DNA of 64,000 bases, taken from the NCBI RefSeq assembly GCF_023016525.1, contig NZ_JALKCG010000001.1, positions 434,001-498,000 on the forward strand, in the 5' to 3' direction. How positions within the stretch are numbered: position 1 is the stretch's first letter; the number at the start of each line of letters is the position of its first letter. Both the position numbers and the translations under genes were made by a program. Source of the DNA: Ancylobacter koreensis. GTDB taxonomy: Bacteria > Pseudomonadota > Alphaproteobacteria > Rhizobiales > Xanthobacteraceae. Below are positions 45,751-55,173 of this stretch, one piece after another. Below the pieces are notes generated by a model. The model did no database searches. It was not told where the DNA came from and saw only the letters and a list, made by a program, of their open reading frames with translations.

Positions 45751-46782
45751 TCAGTGCGGGGCGCCGTAGCCGGAGGCGTGCACCGTCGTCTTGCCGCGGA
45801 ACACCCAGTAGGCATGCGCCTGATAGGACAGCACGACCGGCAGGATGATGACGAGGCCGACGGCGATGAAGGCAAGCGTCTGCGGATCGGCGGCGCCGTC
45901 CCACACCTTCACTGTGCGGGGCACCACATAGGGCCACAGGCTGACGACGAGCCCGACCAGCCCCAGCGCGAAGACGGCGAGCGCCAGCAGCAAGGTGCGT
46001 GGCTCGGGCCCCTCCCAGATGCCGCGCCATAGCGCGACGAGCACGAAGGCGGTGAGCAGCGGCACGGGCGCGAGCAAGGCGAGGTTCGGCAGCGCGAACC
46101 AGCGCGCGGCGACCTCCGGCACGGCGAGCGGGCTCCACGCGCTCACCAGCGCCATCATCACGGCGGTGAGGATCACCGCCGCATGGGCGATCTCACGGGC
46201 GAAGACCTGCGTCGGCCCCTGCGTCTTCCAGATCAGCCAGCCGGCGCCGATCAGCGCGTAGCCGCCGACGAGCCCGACGCCGCACAGCAGGCCCAGCACG
46301 CTGAAGAAGCTGAACGGCCCGCCGGCGAACAGCCCGTCCTTCACGGGCACGCCCTCGATGAGCCCGCCGAGGATCAGCCCCTGGCAGAGCGTCGCGAGGA
46401 GGGAGCCCGCCGAGAAGGCGATGTCCCACAGGAAGCGGAAGCGCGTCGCCTGCAGGCGAAACTCGAAGGCGATGCCGCGGAAGATCAGCGCGAACAGCAT
46501 GAACATGATCGGGAGGTAGAAGGCCGGCAGCAGCACGTAGTAGCCGGCCGGGAAGGCGGCGAGCAGCAGCGTGCCGCCCATCACCAGCCAGGTCTCGTTG
46601 CCGTCCCACACCGGCTCGATGCTGGCCATCATCAGGTCGCGGTCCTCCTCGCGCGGGGCGGCGAGGAAGACGATGCCGACGCCGAGGTCGAGGCCGTCGG
46701 CGAGCACGTAGACGGTGACGCAGAAGGCGGCCACCGCGGCGAAGACGAGCGGCACGTGCGGGCCCTGCATGAGCTCGATCAT
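45751..46782 (-). CDS. cydB: Cytochrome bd-type quinol oxidase, subunit II
   Basis: CydB is the structural partner of CydA in the inner membrane. The 343-residue product has eight to nine hydrophobic helices. VYVLADGLDLGVGIVF (the conserved D-x-x-x-G near the N-terminus), SIEPVWDGNETWLVMGG, FRGIAFEFR and FSVLGLLCGVGLV are family signatures. ATG 46782 is two bases past the cydA stop. No cydX-like small ORF or cydDC was found downstream in the window. Confidence 0.95.
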   Translation of the reverse strand: MIELMQGPHVPLVFAAVAAFCVTVYVLADGLDLGVGIVFLAAPREEDRDLMMASIEPVWDGNETWLVMGGTLLLAAFPAGYYVLLPAFYLPIMFMLFALIFRGIAFEFRLQATRFRFLWDIAFSAGSLLATLCQGLILGGLIEGVPVKDGLFAGGPFSFFSVLGLLCGVGLVGGYALIGAGWLIWKTQGPTQVFAREIAHAAVILTAVMMALVSAWSPLAVPEVAARWFALPNLALLAPVPLLTAFVLVALWRGIWEGPEPRTLLLALAVFALGLVGLVVSLWPYVVPRTVKVWDGAADPQTLAFIAVGLVIILPVVLSYQAHAYWVFRGKTTVHASGYGAPH

Positions 46783-46784
46783 GG

Positions 46785-48197
46785 TCAGGCTCCCGCCTGT
46801 TCGAAGGCGCCGGCGGCGCGGGGAAGGGATTCGACATTGGTGCGGTCGAGGCCGCGATGCTCGCGGGTCGGCGGCGAGGTATCGGCCGGACCCTTCAGCG
46901 CCACGCGGGCGGCGAACCACAGGAAGGCGAGCAGCAGGATGTTGTAGACGGCGAAGAAGATAAGGAGGCTCGCCGTCACCGCCCCGGCGCTCACCGGCGA
47001 CACGGCGTCGGCGGTGCGCAGATGGCCGTAGACGATCCAGGGCTGGCGCCCCGCCTCTGTCACCGTCCAGCCGGCCAGAACGGCGAGGAAGCCGAGCGGC
47101 GTGGTGGCCATGGTGAGGAACTGGAACCACCGCGCCGCGTAGAGCCGGCCGCGCAGCCGCAGCACCAGCCCGGTCAGGGCGGTGGCGAGCAGCACCATGC
47201 CGATGCCGACCATGATGCGGAAGGCGAAGAAAACCACCGGCACGTTGGGCTGGTCGGCCGGCGACACGGCCTTCAAGCCCTGCACCTCGCCGTTCCAGGA
47301 ATGGGTGAGGTAGAGGCTGGCGAGATGGGGGATGTCGAGCGCGTAGAGGTTCTTCTGCGCGTCCTGATCCGGCCAGGCGATCACCGTCATCGCGGGGCCC
47401 TTCGTGGTGTCCCACAGGCCCTCCATGGCGGCGAGCTTGACCGGCTGCTCCTTCAGCGTGTTGCGCCCGTGCAGGTCGCCGAGCGCGATCTGCGTCGGCG
47501 CCAGCACCAGCGCCAGCCATAGGGCCAGCGAGAAGGCAGTGCGCGAGGCGATGAGGTGCTGCCCGCGCCAGAGATGGAAGGCGGAGACCCCCGCCACCAC
47601 GAAGGCGCCGGTGAGGAAGCTCGCGCACACCATATGGGCGAGCCGGTAGGGGAAGGAGGCGGTGAACACCGCCTGCCACCAGTCGGTGACGTGGAAGATG
47701 CCCCGTGCGTCGGCCACCGCCCCGCCCGGCGTCTGCATCCAGCTGTTGGCGGCGATGATCCAGGTGGCGCTGAACAGCGCGCCGCAGGCGACCATCAGGC
47801 AGGCGAAGCTGTGCGCGCCCTTCGACACGCGCCCCTCGCCGAACAGCATGATGCCGACGAAGCCGGCCTCGAGGAAAAAGGCGGTCAGCGCCTCGTACAT
47901 GAACATCGGCCCGAGCACGTTGCTCACCGCCCGGGAATACAGCGCCCAGTTGGCGCCGATCTCGTAGCTCAGCACGATGCCGGTGATGACGCCCATGCCG
48001 AAGCCGAGCGCGAACAGGCGCATCCAGAAGCGCATCAGGTCGCGATAAACCGGCTTGCCGGTGCGCCACCACAGCACGGACAGCAGGGCGACGAACCAGG
48101 CGAGGCCGATGGAGAGCGTCGGCCACAATATGTGGAAGCCGACGGTGAAGGCGAATTGCGCGCGGGCGAGGCCGACGGCGAGAGCGGAGGTTTCCAT
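46785..48197 (-). CDS. cydA: Cytochrome bd-type quinol oxidase, subunit I (CioA-like, short)
   Basis: CydA carries haems b558, b595 and d and oxidises quinol while reducing O2. It is 470 residues, shorter than E. coli CydA (522), consistent with the short Q-loop of cyanide-insensitive oxidases. His22 in VGFHILWPTLSIGLAW is the likely high-spin haem ligand. YEIGANWALYSRAVSNVLGP, FPYRLAHMVCASFLTG (next haem His) and GWTVTEAGRQPWIVYG are diagnostic. It starts three bases after the upstream molybdoenzyme stop, so the three genes form one transcription unit. Confidence 0.95.
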   Translation of the reverse strand: METSALAVGLARAQFAFTVGFHILWPTLSIGLAWFVALLSVLWWRTGKPVYRDLMRFWMRLFALGFGMGVITGIVLSYEIGANWALYSRAVSNVLGPMFMYEALTAFFLEAGFVGIMLFGEGRVSKGAHSFACLMVACGALFSATWIIAANSWMQTPGGAVADARGIFHVTDWWQAVFTASFPYRLAHMVCASFLTGAFVVAGVSAFHLWRGQHLIASRTAFSLALWLALVLAPTQIALGDLHGRNTLKEQPVKLAAMEGLWDTTKGPAMTVIAWPDQDAQKNLYALDIPHLASLYLTHSWNGEVQGLKAVSPADQPNVPVVFFAFRIMVGIGMVLLATALTGLVLRLRGRLYAARWFQFLTMATTPLGFLAVLAGWTVTEAGRQPWIVYGHLRTADAVSPVSAGAVTASLLIFFAVYNILLLAFLWFAARVALKGPADTSPPTREHRGLDRTNVESLPRAAGAFEQAGA

Positions 48198-48200
48198 GGC

Positions 48201-50501
48201 TCAGAGCGCCCCCGTCGCGACGCTGGAGCGGGTGAGGCGTACCGGCACCGCCTTGTAGGAGGGGGTGAAGCTGTCCGGGTCGTGGGCATAGAGCGGCACC
48301 AGAGGGTTCACCTCGGGGTAATAGGCGGCGCAGCTCCCTTCCGGGAAGGCGTGCGACACCACGCGGAAGCCGCGCACCACGCGCTCCACCCCGTCGGTGG
48401 CGAGGGTGGAGATGTCCACCCGGTCGCCGTCCGCGAGGCCGCGCCGCGCCATCTCGGCCTCGTCGAGGAACAGCACGTCGCGCTGGCCATAGACGCCGCG
48501 ATAGCGGTCGGAGAGCGAATAGAGCGTGGTGTTGTACTGGTCGTGGCTGCGCACCGAGGTGAGCCACAGCACGTCGGGATCGGCGATGGCGGGGTCTTCG
48601 CACAGGCCCTCGCAGACGAGGAAATTGGCCTTGCCGGTCGGCGTCGCCCAGATGCGCTCGCGCGCCAGCGAGGTGAGGTGGAAGCCGCCGGGCTCCCTGA
48701 TGCGTTGATTGTAGCCGGCGAAGATCGGGAACACCGCCTCGATGTCCTCGCGGATGAGCGCGTAATCGGCGATGCGGGCCTCCCAGTCCACCGTCGAGCG
48801 CGCGCCGAGCGTCGCCCGCGCCATGCCGGCGATGATCGCCGGCTCGCTCATCAGCTGGTCGGAGGCGGGGGCGTTGTGGCCGGTCGAGGCGTGCACCATC
48901 GACATGGAATCCTCCACCGTCACCGCTTGCGGGCCGTCCGCCTGCAGGTCGATCTCGGTGCGCCCGAGACAGGGCAGGATCAGCGCCTCGCGGCCGTGCA
49001 CGAGGTGACTGCGGTTGAGCTTGGTGGCGATGTGAACGGTGAGGTCGAGCCGGCGCAGCGCCGCCTGCGTCGTCTCCCAGTCGGGGATGGCGGCGGCGAA
49101 ATTGCCGCCCAGCCCGATGAAGACGCGCACCTCGCCGCGCACCATCGCCTCCAGCGCGGTGACGACGTTGTGGCCGGGCCTGCGCGGCGGCTCGAAGCCG
49201 AAGCGCGCCTTCAGGCCGTCGAGCAGCGCGTCGTTGGGCACCTCGGTGATGCCGACCGTGCGGTCGCCCTGCACGTTGGAATGGCCGCGCACCGGACACA
49301 GGCCGGTGCCCTCGCGCCCGACATTGCCGCGCAGCAGCGCGAGATTGGCGAGCTGCTGCACGTTGAGGGCGCCGTGCCGGTGCTGGGTCAGCCCCATGCC
49401 GAAGACGAGAATGGCGCGCTCGGCCCGCGCATAGGCCTGCGCGGCGAATTCGATGTCGGCGCGGGCAAGTCCGGACCTGCGCTCGATATCCTCCCATCGC
49501 GTGGCGTCGAGATCGGCGGCCAGCTCTTCGAAGCCGTGGGTGTGGCCGCGGATGAAGTCGCGGTCGAGCACCGGCCCGCCATGGTCGCGCGCGGCGGCGC
49601 GGTCGGCCTCGACGAGCCACTTCATCATGCCCTTGATGACGGCGACGTCGCCGCCGACCTTGAGCTGGAACAGGCGGGAGGAAATCGGCGTCGAGGTCAG
49701 CGTCGCCATCTCGACCGGATTCTGCGGCGCCTGGAAGCGCTCCAGCGCCCGCTCGCGGAACGGGTTGAAGGAGAGGATGGTGGCGCCGCGCCGCGAGGCG
49801 TTGCGCAGGTCCGTCATCATGCGCGGCGAATTGGTGCCGGGGTTCTGGCCGAAGATGAGGATGGCGTCGGCCTTCTCGAAATCCTCCAGCAGCACCGTGC
49901 CCTTGCCGACGCCGAGCGCGGGCGGCAGGCCGACGCTGGTGGCCTCGTGGCACATGTTGGAGCAGTCGGGAAAATTGTTGGTGCCGTATTCGCGGGCGAA
50001 GAGCTGATAGAGGAAGGCCGCCTCGTTGGAGGCGCGGCCGGAGGTGTAGAACTCCGCCATGTCGGGGTCGGGCAGCGCGTTGAGATGGCGCGCCACGGTG
50101 GCGAAGGCCTCGTCCCAGCTCACCGGCAGATAGCGGTCGGAGGCCGCGTCGTAGCGCACCGGGTGGGTGAGGCGGCCGATCATTTCCAGATCGAAATCGC
50201 CCATCGCCGCCAGCTCGCTCACCGTATGGGCGGCGAGGAATTCCGGCGTGCAGCGCTTCGCGGTCATTTCCCACGCCACCGCCTTGCCGCCGTTCTCGCA
50301 ATATTCGAAAGGCGAGGTGTGCTTCGGGTCGGCCCAGCCGCAGCCGGGGCAGTCGAAGCCGCCGGGCTGGTTCATCCGCGCCAGCGTCGCCATGCCGGAC
50401 ATGAGCACCTCCTGCCCGGCGAGCGCCGTGCCCATGGCTTTGAGCGCCCCCCAGCCGCCGGCCGGCGCGTGATAGGGGCGGATCGACTTGAGGACGGTCA
50501 T
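48201..50501 (-). CDS. FdhF/YdeP-family molybdopterin oxidoreductase, alpha subunit-like
   Basis: The 766-residue product belongs to the bis-MGD superfamily branch that includes E. coli YdeP (annotated FdhF-like; linked there to acid resistance). It has no separate ferredoxin domains. CPGCGW (Cys51, Cys54) is the only compact Cys motif, and Cys184-His185 in CSNMCHEATSVGL occupies the catalytic position. MGD-binding landmarks are LIFGQNPGTNSPRM, FGMGLTQHRHG, CPVRGHSNVQGDRT and SHDQYNTTLYSLSDRYRG. It is the first gene of an operon with cydA and cydB. The substrate is unknown; formate is not proven. Confidence 0.9.
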   Translation of the reverse strand: MTVLKSIRPYHAPAGGWGALKAMGTALAGQEVLMSGMATLARMNQPGGFDCPGCGWADPKHTSPFEYCENGGKAVAWEMTAKRCTPEFLAAHTVSELAAMGDFDLEMIGRLTHPVRYDAASDRYLPVSWDEAFATVARHLNALPDPDMAEFYTSGRASNEAAFLYQLFAREYGTNNFPDCSNMCHEATSVGLPPALGVGKGTVLLEDFEKADAILIFGQNPGTNSPRMMTDLRNASRRGATILSFNPFRERALERFQAPQNPVEMATLTSTPISSRLFQLKVGGDVAVIKGMMKWLVEADRAAARDHGGPVLDRDFIRGHTHGFEELAADLDATRWEDIERRSGLARADIEFAAQAYARAERAILVFGMGLTQHRHGALNVQQLANLALLRGNVGREGTGLCPVRGHSNVQGDRTVGITEVPNDALLDGLKARFGFEPPRRPGHNVVTALEAMVRGEVRVFIGLGGNFAAAIPDWETTQAALRRLDLTVHIATKLNRSHLVHGREALILPCLGRTEIDLQADGPQAVTVEDSMSMVHASTGHNAPASDQLMSEPAIIAGMARATLGARSTVDWEARIADYALIREDIEAVFPIFAGYNQRIREPGGFHLTSLARERIWATPTGKANFLVCEGLCEDPAIADPDVLWLTSVRSHDQYNTTLYSLSDRYRGVYGQRDVLFLDEAEMARRGLADGDRVDISTLATDGVERVVRGFRVVSHAFPEGSCAAYYPEVNPLVPLYAHDPDSFTPSYKAVPVRLTRSSVATGAL

Positions 50502-50759
50502 GTCAGGCTCCCGAGATGTTCCGGTGACGGTCGAGGCATGGCCGCCGCATGCCGGTGGGTCCGGGCATCGCGGGCGTCGATCACAGGATAAGGAGCGGGT
50601 GGCGGGCCACCATTCTACGTCGGTGTGCCCGGCTGTATGATGGGTTTGGGAGCGGCATACCTTTGTATTGCGGACCGGCCACCGGCGGCTGGCATTCGCG
50701 AAAGACGCCGGCCCGGCGCGGGCGGAAGCTGAGGCAGACATGTCACTCCGGAGGCCGCC

Positions 50760-51980
50760 ATGACGCGCCCCAGCCTTCCCGCACGCGATCCGCTCCCCGC
50801 TCCCCTTCCCGGCCCACCGGGAGGCCGCGCCGTGCGCCGTCGTCTCCCCGTGCTGGCGCTGGCCCTTACCGTTGCGCTGTGCGCCGGGGTGGCGGGCGCC
50901 TATGTGCTGCATGGCCGGCCGGCATCCGCCACCTCGCCCGCCTCCGCCGGTCTTTCGCAATCGCCCGTCGCCGTCCCGGTCGGCATCGCCGTGGCGAGGG
51001 CGCGCGATGTGCCGGTGCGCGTCACCGGCATCGGCACGGTGACGCCGTTCAATACGGTGACGGTGCGCTCGCGCGTCGACGGCGAATTGCAGCAGGTGCT
51101 GTTCCACGAAGGGCAGGACATCCACAAGGGCGACCTGCTGGCCGTCATCGATCCGCGCACCTTCCAGGCGGCGCTCGACGAGGCCAAGGCGCGGCTGCAG
51201 CAGGACCAGGCCGGCCTCGCCAATGCGCGGCTGATCCTCGACCGCGATTCGCGGCTGGGCAAGGACGCCTTCGCCAGCCAGGAGACCGTGGACACGCAGG
51301 CCAGCACGGTCGCCGGGCTGGAGGCGCAGGTCGCGCAGGACGAGGCGCAGATCGCCAGCGCGCAGACCGAGCTCTCCTACACCCGCATCGTCTCGCCCAT
51401 CGACGGGCGCGCCGGGCTGCGCCTCGTCGACGAGGGCAACATCGTGCATGCGAGCGATGCCGGCGGGCTGGTGGTGATCAACCAGATCCACCCGATCAGC
51501 GTGCTCTCCACCGTGCCGCAATCCGACGTGCCGGCGATCCGCCGGGCCCTCGCCGCGGGCACGGTGGAGGCGCGGGCGATCTCGCGCGAAGATTCCAGCG
51601 TGCTCGACACCGGTACGCTGGAGCTGATGGACAACCGCATCGACCCGCAGAGCGGCACGCTGGAGCTGAAATCCGTGTTCGCCAATTCGCAGGACCGGCT
51701 CTGGCCCGGCCAGTCGCTGCGCGTCGACGTGACCACGCAGACGCTGCATGACGCGCTCACCGTGCCCTCCGGCGCCGTGCAGCGCGGGCCGGACGGCGCT
51801 TTCGTCTACACGGTCGGCGGCGACGACAAGGTCGCGGTCACGCCGGTGAGGCTGGGGCCGATCGCCTCCGGCTTCGCGGTGGTGGAAAGCGGCCTGGCCG
51901 CCGGCCAGCGCGTCGTCACCGACGGCCAGTATCGCCTCGCGCCCGGCGTGCGGGCCGCCGCCGCCACGCCGGCCGGTTGA
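50760..51980 (+). CDS. RND efflux periplasmic adaptor subunit (MdtA-like)
   Basis: This 406-residue membrane-fusion protein has an N-terminal signal/anchor helix (residues 29-47) and beta-barrel and lipoyl parts GIGTVTPFNTVTVRSRVDGELQQVLFHEGQ. A coiled-coil hairpin runs about 123-185, then SYTRIVSPIDGRAGLRLVDEGNIV. The GVAGAYVLHGRP start and the absence of a lipobox fit the MdtA group. It overlaps the permease gene by four bases. Substrates are not predictable; no outer-membrane TolC-like gene is nearby. Confidence 0.92.
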   Translation: MTRPSLPARDPLPAPLPGPPGGRAVRRRLPVLALALTVALCAGVAGAYVLHGRPASATSPASAGLSQSPVAVPVGIAVARARDVPVRVTGIGTVTPFNTVTVRSRVDGELQQVLFHEGQDIHKGDLLAVIDPRTFQAALDEAKARLQQDQAGLANARLILDRDSRLGKDAFASQETVDTQASTVAGLEAQVAQDEAQIASAQTELSYTRIVSPIDGRAGLRLVDEGNIVHASDAGGLVVINQIHPISVLSTVPQSDVPAIRRALAAGTVEARAISREDSSVLDTGTLELMDNRIDPQSGTLELKSVFANSQDRLWPGQSLRVDVTTQTLHDALTVPSGAVQRGPDGAFVYTVGGDDKVAVTPVRLGPIASGFAVVESGLAAGQRVVTDGQYRLAPGVRAAAATPAG

Positions 51981-54900
51981 AGGCCATCCCCATGCCGATG
52001 CCCGTTCCTCCCGCCGCCCCGCCGGTCGCCTCCCCGCTCGCGCCTTCGGTGTCGCTGTCCTCCTGGTTCATCCGCCATCCCGTCGGCACCTCGCTGCTGA
52101 TGGCGGGGCTGCTGGCGCTCGGCCTCGCCTGCCTGCCGCTGCTGCCGGTGGCGCCGCTGCCCGAAGTGGACTTCCCCACGCTTCAGGTGTCGACCCAGCT
52201 TCCCGGCGCCAGCCCGCAGATCATCGCCTCCTCGGTGACGCAGCCGCTGGAGCGGCAATTCGGCGAGATTCCCGGCCTGGCGCAAATGACCTCGGTGTCG
52301 ACGCAGGGCAATTCCTCGATCACCCTGCAATTCGACCTCGCCACCAATATCGACGCCGCCGCGCTCGACGTGCAGACGGCGATCAACGCCGCCGGCGGGC
52401 AACTGCCGACCAACCTGCCGGCCCCGCCCACCTACCGGAAGGTGAACCCGGCCGATCCGCCCATCCTCGTGCTGGCCCTCACCTCGCAGACCCTGCCGAT
52501 CACGCAGGTCGACGATTTCGCCGAGAACGTGCTGGAGCAGCATGTCAGCCAGATCGACGGCGTCGGGCAGGTCTCGGTGTTCGGCCAGCAGAAGCCGGCC
52601 GTGCGCATTCAGGTCGATCCGGCGCGGGTGGCCACTCTCGGCCTGTCGCTGGAGGACATCAGGCAGGCCATCGTCTCCACCACGGTGAACGGGCCGAAGG
52701 GCGCGGTGCAGGGCGGCCGGCGCACCTTCACCCTCTACGACAACGACCAGCTCACCGCCGCCGGCCCGTGGCTCGACGCCATCCTTGCCTGGCGCAACGG
52801 CGCGCCGGTGCGCGTGCGCGACATCGGCACCGCGCTCGACGCGCCGGAGAACGCCCAGCTCGCCGCCTGGGCGAACGGAAAGCGGGCGATCCTGCTGCCG
52901 GTGTTCAAGCTGCCGGGCGCCAACGTCATCGACACGGTGGACCAGATCAAGGCGCAGCTCCCCGGCCTGATGGCGAGCGCGCCGGCGGGCCTCGCACTGG
53001 AAGTGGTCAGCGACCGCACCGGCACCATCCGCGCGTCGGTGGACGATGTGGAGAAGACGCTCGTCATCACCGTCGTGCTGGTGGTGGCGGTGATCTTCGT
53101 CTTCCTGCGCAACCTGTGGGCGACGCTCATCCCCTCCATCGCCGTGCCGCTCGCCATCATCGGCACCTTCGCCGCCATGTACGCCTTCGGCTTCAGCCTC
53201 GACAACCTGTCGCTGATGGGGCTCTCCATCGCGGTGGGCTTCGTGGTCGACGACGCCATCGTGATGCTGGAGAACATCGAGCGGCATCTGGAGATGGGCA
53301 AGACGCCGCTGCAGGCGGCGCTCGACGGCTCGGCCGAGATCGGCTTCACCATCCTTTCCATCAGCCTGTCGCTCGTCGCCGTCTTCATCCCGCTGCTGCT
53401 GATGGGCGGCCTGGTGGGCCGGCTGTTCCGCGAATTCGCCATCACGGTGACGATCACCATCGCGGTTTCCGCCTTCGTCTCGCTGACGCTGACCCCGATG
53501 CTCTGCGCGCTGTTCCTGAAGGCCAAGCCGCGCGACGGCGCGAGCGAGGAGCGCCACGGCGCGCTCTACCGCCTCTCCGAGCGCGGCTTCGAGGCGCTGC
53601 TGGCGGGCTACCGGGTGACGCTCGACCTCGCGCTGGACCATGCCCGCATCACGCTCGCGGTGTTCCTCGCCTGCGTGCTGGCGACCGGGGCGCTGTTCTA
53701 CTTCATTCCCAAGGGCTTCTTCCCCTTGCAGGACACCGGCCTCATCGTCGGCGTGTCGGAGGCGGCGCAGGACATCTCCTTCGCGCAGATGGTGAAGCGG
53801 CAGGAAGCGCTCGGTGCCATCGTCGCCGCCGACCCGGATGTGGCGAGCGTCGGCATGGGGGTGGGCGCCGGCGCCGGGCAGACGGTGAACAACGGGCGCA
53901 TGTTCATCACCCTCAAGCCGCGCGACGAGCGCGAGGCCTCGGTCTTCGAAGTCATCGCCCGGCTGCAGAAGAAACTCGCCAGCGTGGAGGGCGCCGCCCT
54001 GTTCCTGCAGGCGGCACAGGACCTCAATGTCGGCGGGCGCGTGGCGCGCACGCAGTTCCAGTACACGCTGCAGGACGCCGACATCGGCGAGCTGGAGAGT
54101 TGGGCGCCGAATCTGCTGGCCAAGCTCAAGTCGCTGCCAGAGCTTACCGGCCTCGCCTCGGACCAACAGCAGGGCGGCGCGACGCTGACGCTCACCATCG
54201 ACCGCGAGCAGGCCTCCCGCCTTGGCGTCAGCCCCGCCGACATCGACGCCGTGCTCTACGACGCCTTCGGGCAGCGGCAGGTGACGCAGTACTTCACGCA
54301 GCTCAACAGCTACCACGTCATCCTCGAAGTGCTGCCGGCGCTGCAGAATTCGCCGGCCGCGCTCGACCAGCTCTATGTGAAGTCGGCGAGCGGCACGCAG
54401 GTGCCGCTGAGCGTGGTGGCGAAATGGACGAGCCTGCCGACCGGCGTGCTCTCCATCAACCACCAGTCCCAGTTCCCCTCGGTGACGCTCTCCTTCAACC
54501 TCGCGCCCGGTGTCGCGCTGGGCGAAGCGGTGGCGGCGATCCACCGCGCGGAGGCGGATCTGGGCACGCCGAAGACGCTGGTCGGCAGCTTCCAGGGCAA
54601 TGCGCAGGCCTTCCAGTCCTCGCTCGCCAGCGAGCCGGCGCTGGTGCTGGCGGCGCTCCTCGTCATCTATGTGATCCTCGGCGTGCTCTACGAGAGCTAC
54701 ATCCACCCCATCACCATTCTCTCGACACTCCCGTCGGCGGGGCTCGGCGCGCTCATCATGCTGTGGCTGTTCGGCTTCGACTTCTCGATCATCGCGCTGG
54801 TCGGCGTGCTGCTGCTGATCGGCATCGTGAAGAAGAACGGCATCATGATCGTCGACTTCGCCATCGAGCGGGAGCGCGTCGAGGGCCTGCCGGCGCATGA

Positions 54901-55165
54901 GGCGATCCGGCAGGCGAGCCTGCTGCGCTTCCGGCCGATCCTGATGACCACCTTCGCGGCGCTGCTGGCCGGCGTGCCGCTGATGCTGGGCACCGGCACC
55001 GGCGCGGAGCTGCGCCAGCCGCTCGGCTACGCCATCGTCGGCGGGCTCCTCGTCAGCCAGGTCCTGACCCTCTACACCACGCCGGTGATCTATCTCTATC
55101 TCGACCGGCTGGGCGCGCGCCTCGGCCGCCGGCGTCGGGCGGAAGCCGCCCGGGCTCCGGTCTGA
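51977..55165 (+). CDS. RND multidrug efflux permease (MdtB/MdtC-like)
   Basis: The product is 1062 residues, the usual size for an HAE-1-type proton-driven pump. FIRHPVGTSLLMAGLLALGLACLPLLPVAPLPEVDFPTLQV is the first helix and porter start. GLSIAVGFVVDDAIVMLENIERH is TM4 with the proton-relay Asp pair, and LTPMLCALFL and GILLLIGIVKKNGIMIVD-type segments (here LLLIGIVKKNGIMIVDFAIE) follow. The frame begins at TTG 51977, overlapping the adaptor stop; ATG 51992 is an alternative five codons in. Confidence 0.93.
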   Translation: MKAIPMPMPVPPAAPPVASPLAPSVSLSSWFIRHPVGTSLLMAGLLALGLACLPLLPVAPLPEVDFPTLQVSTQLPGASPQIIASSVTQPLERQFGEIPGLAQMTSVSTQGNSSITLQFDLATNIDAAALDVQTAINAAGGQLPTNLPAPPTYRKVNPADPPILVLALTSQTLPITQVDDFAENVLEQHVSQIDGVGQVSVFGQQKPAVRIQVDPARVATLGLSLEDIRQAIVSTTVNGPKGAVQGGRRTFTLYDNDQLTAAGPWLDAILAWRNGAPVRVRDIGTALDAPENAQLAAWANGKRAILLPVFKLPGANVIDTVDQIKAQLPGLMASAPAGLALEVVSDRTGTIRASVDDVEKTLVITVVLVVAVIFVFLRNLWATLIPSIAVPLAIIGTFAAMYAFGFSLDNLSLMGLSIAVGFVVDDAIVMLENIERHLEMGKTPLQAALDGSAEIGFTILSISLSLVAVFIPLLLMGGLVGRLFREFAITVTITIAVSAFVSLTLTPMLCALFLKAKPRDGASEERHGALYRLSERGFEALLAGYRVTLDLALDHARITLAVFLACVLATGALFYFIPKGFFPLQDTGLIVGVSEAAQDISFAQMVKRQEALGAIVAADPDVASVGMGVGAGAGQTVNNGRMFITLKPRDEREASVFEVIARLQKKLASVEGAALFLQAAQDLNVGGRVARTQFQYTLQDADIGELESWAPNLLAKLKSLPELTGLASDQQQGGATLTLTIDREQASRLGVSPADIDAVLYDAFGQRQVTQYFTQLNSYHVILEVLPALQNSPAALDQLYVKSASGTQVPLSVVAKWTSLPTGVLSINHQSQFPSVTLSFNLAPGVALGEAVAAIHRAEADLGTPKTLVGSFQGNAQAFQSSLASEPALVLAALLVIYVILGVLYESYIHPITILSTLPSAGLGALIMLWLFGFDFSIIALVGVLLLIGIVKKNGIMIVDFAIERERVEGLPAHEAIRQASLLRFRPILMTTFAALLAGVPLMLGTGTGAELRQPLGYAIVGGLLVSQVLTLYTTPVIYLYLDRLGARLGRRRRAEAARAPV

Positions 55166-55173
55166 ATGCCGGG

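Noticed and set aside
47556-50591. A 1011-codon open frame antisense to cydA and the molybdoenzyme gene, and a 1516-codon minus-strand frame (45751-50301) entering cydB in phase
   Set aside because: Both are composition artefacts. The real starts of cydB (46782), cydA (48197) and the molybdoenzyme (50501) are fixed by motifs and tight spacing.
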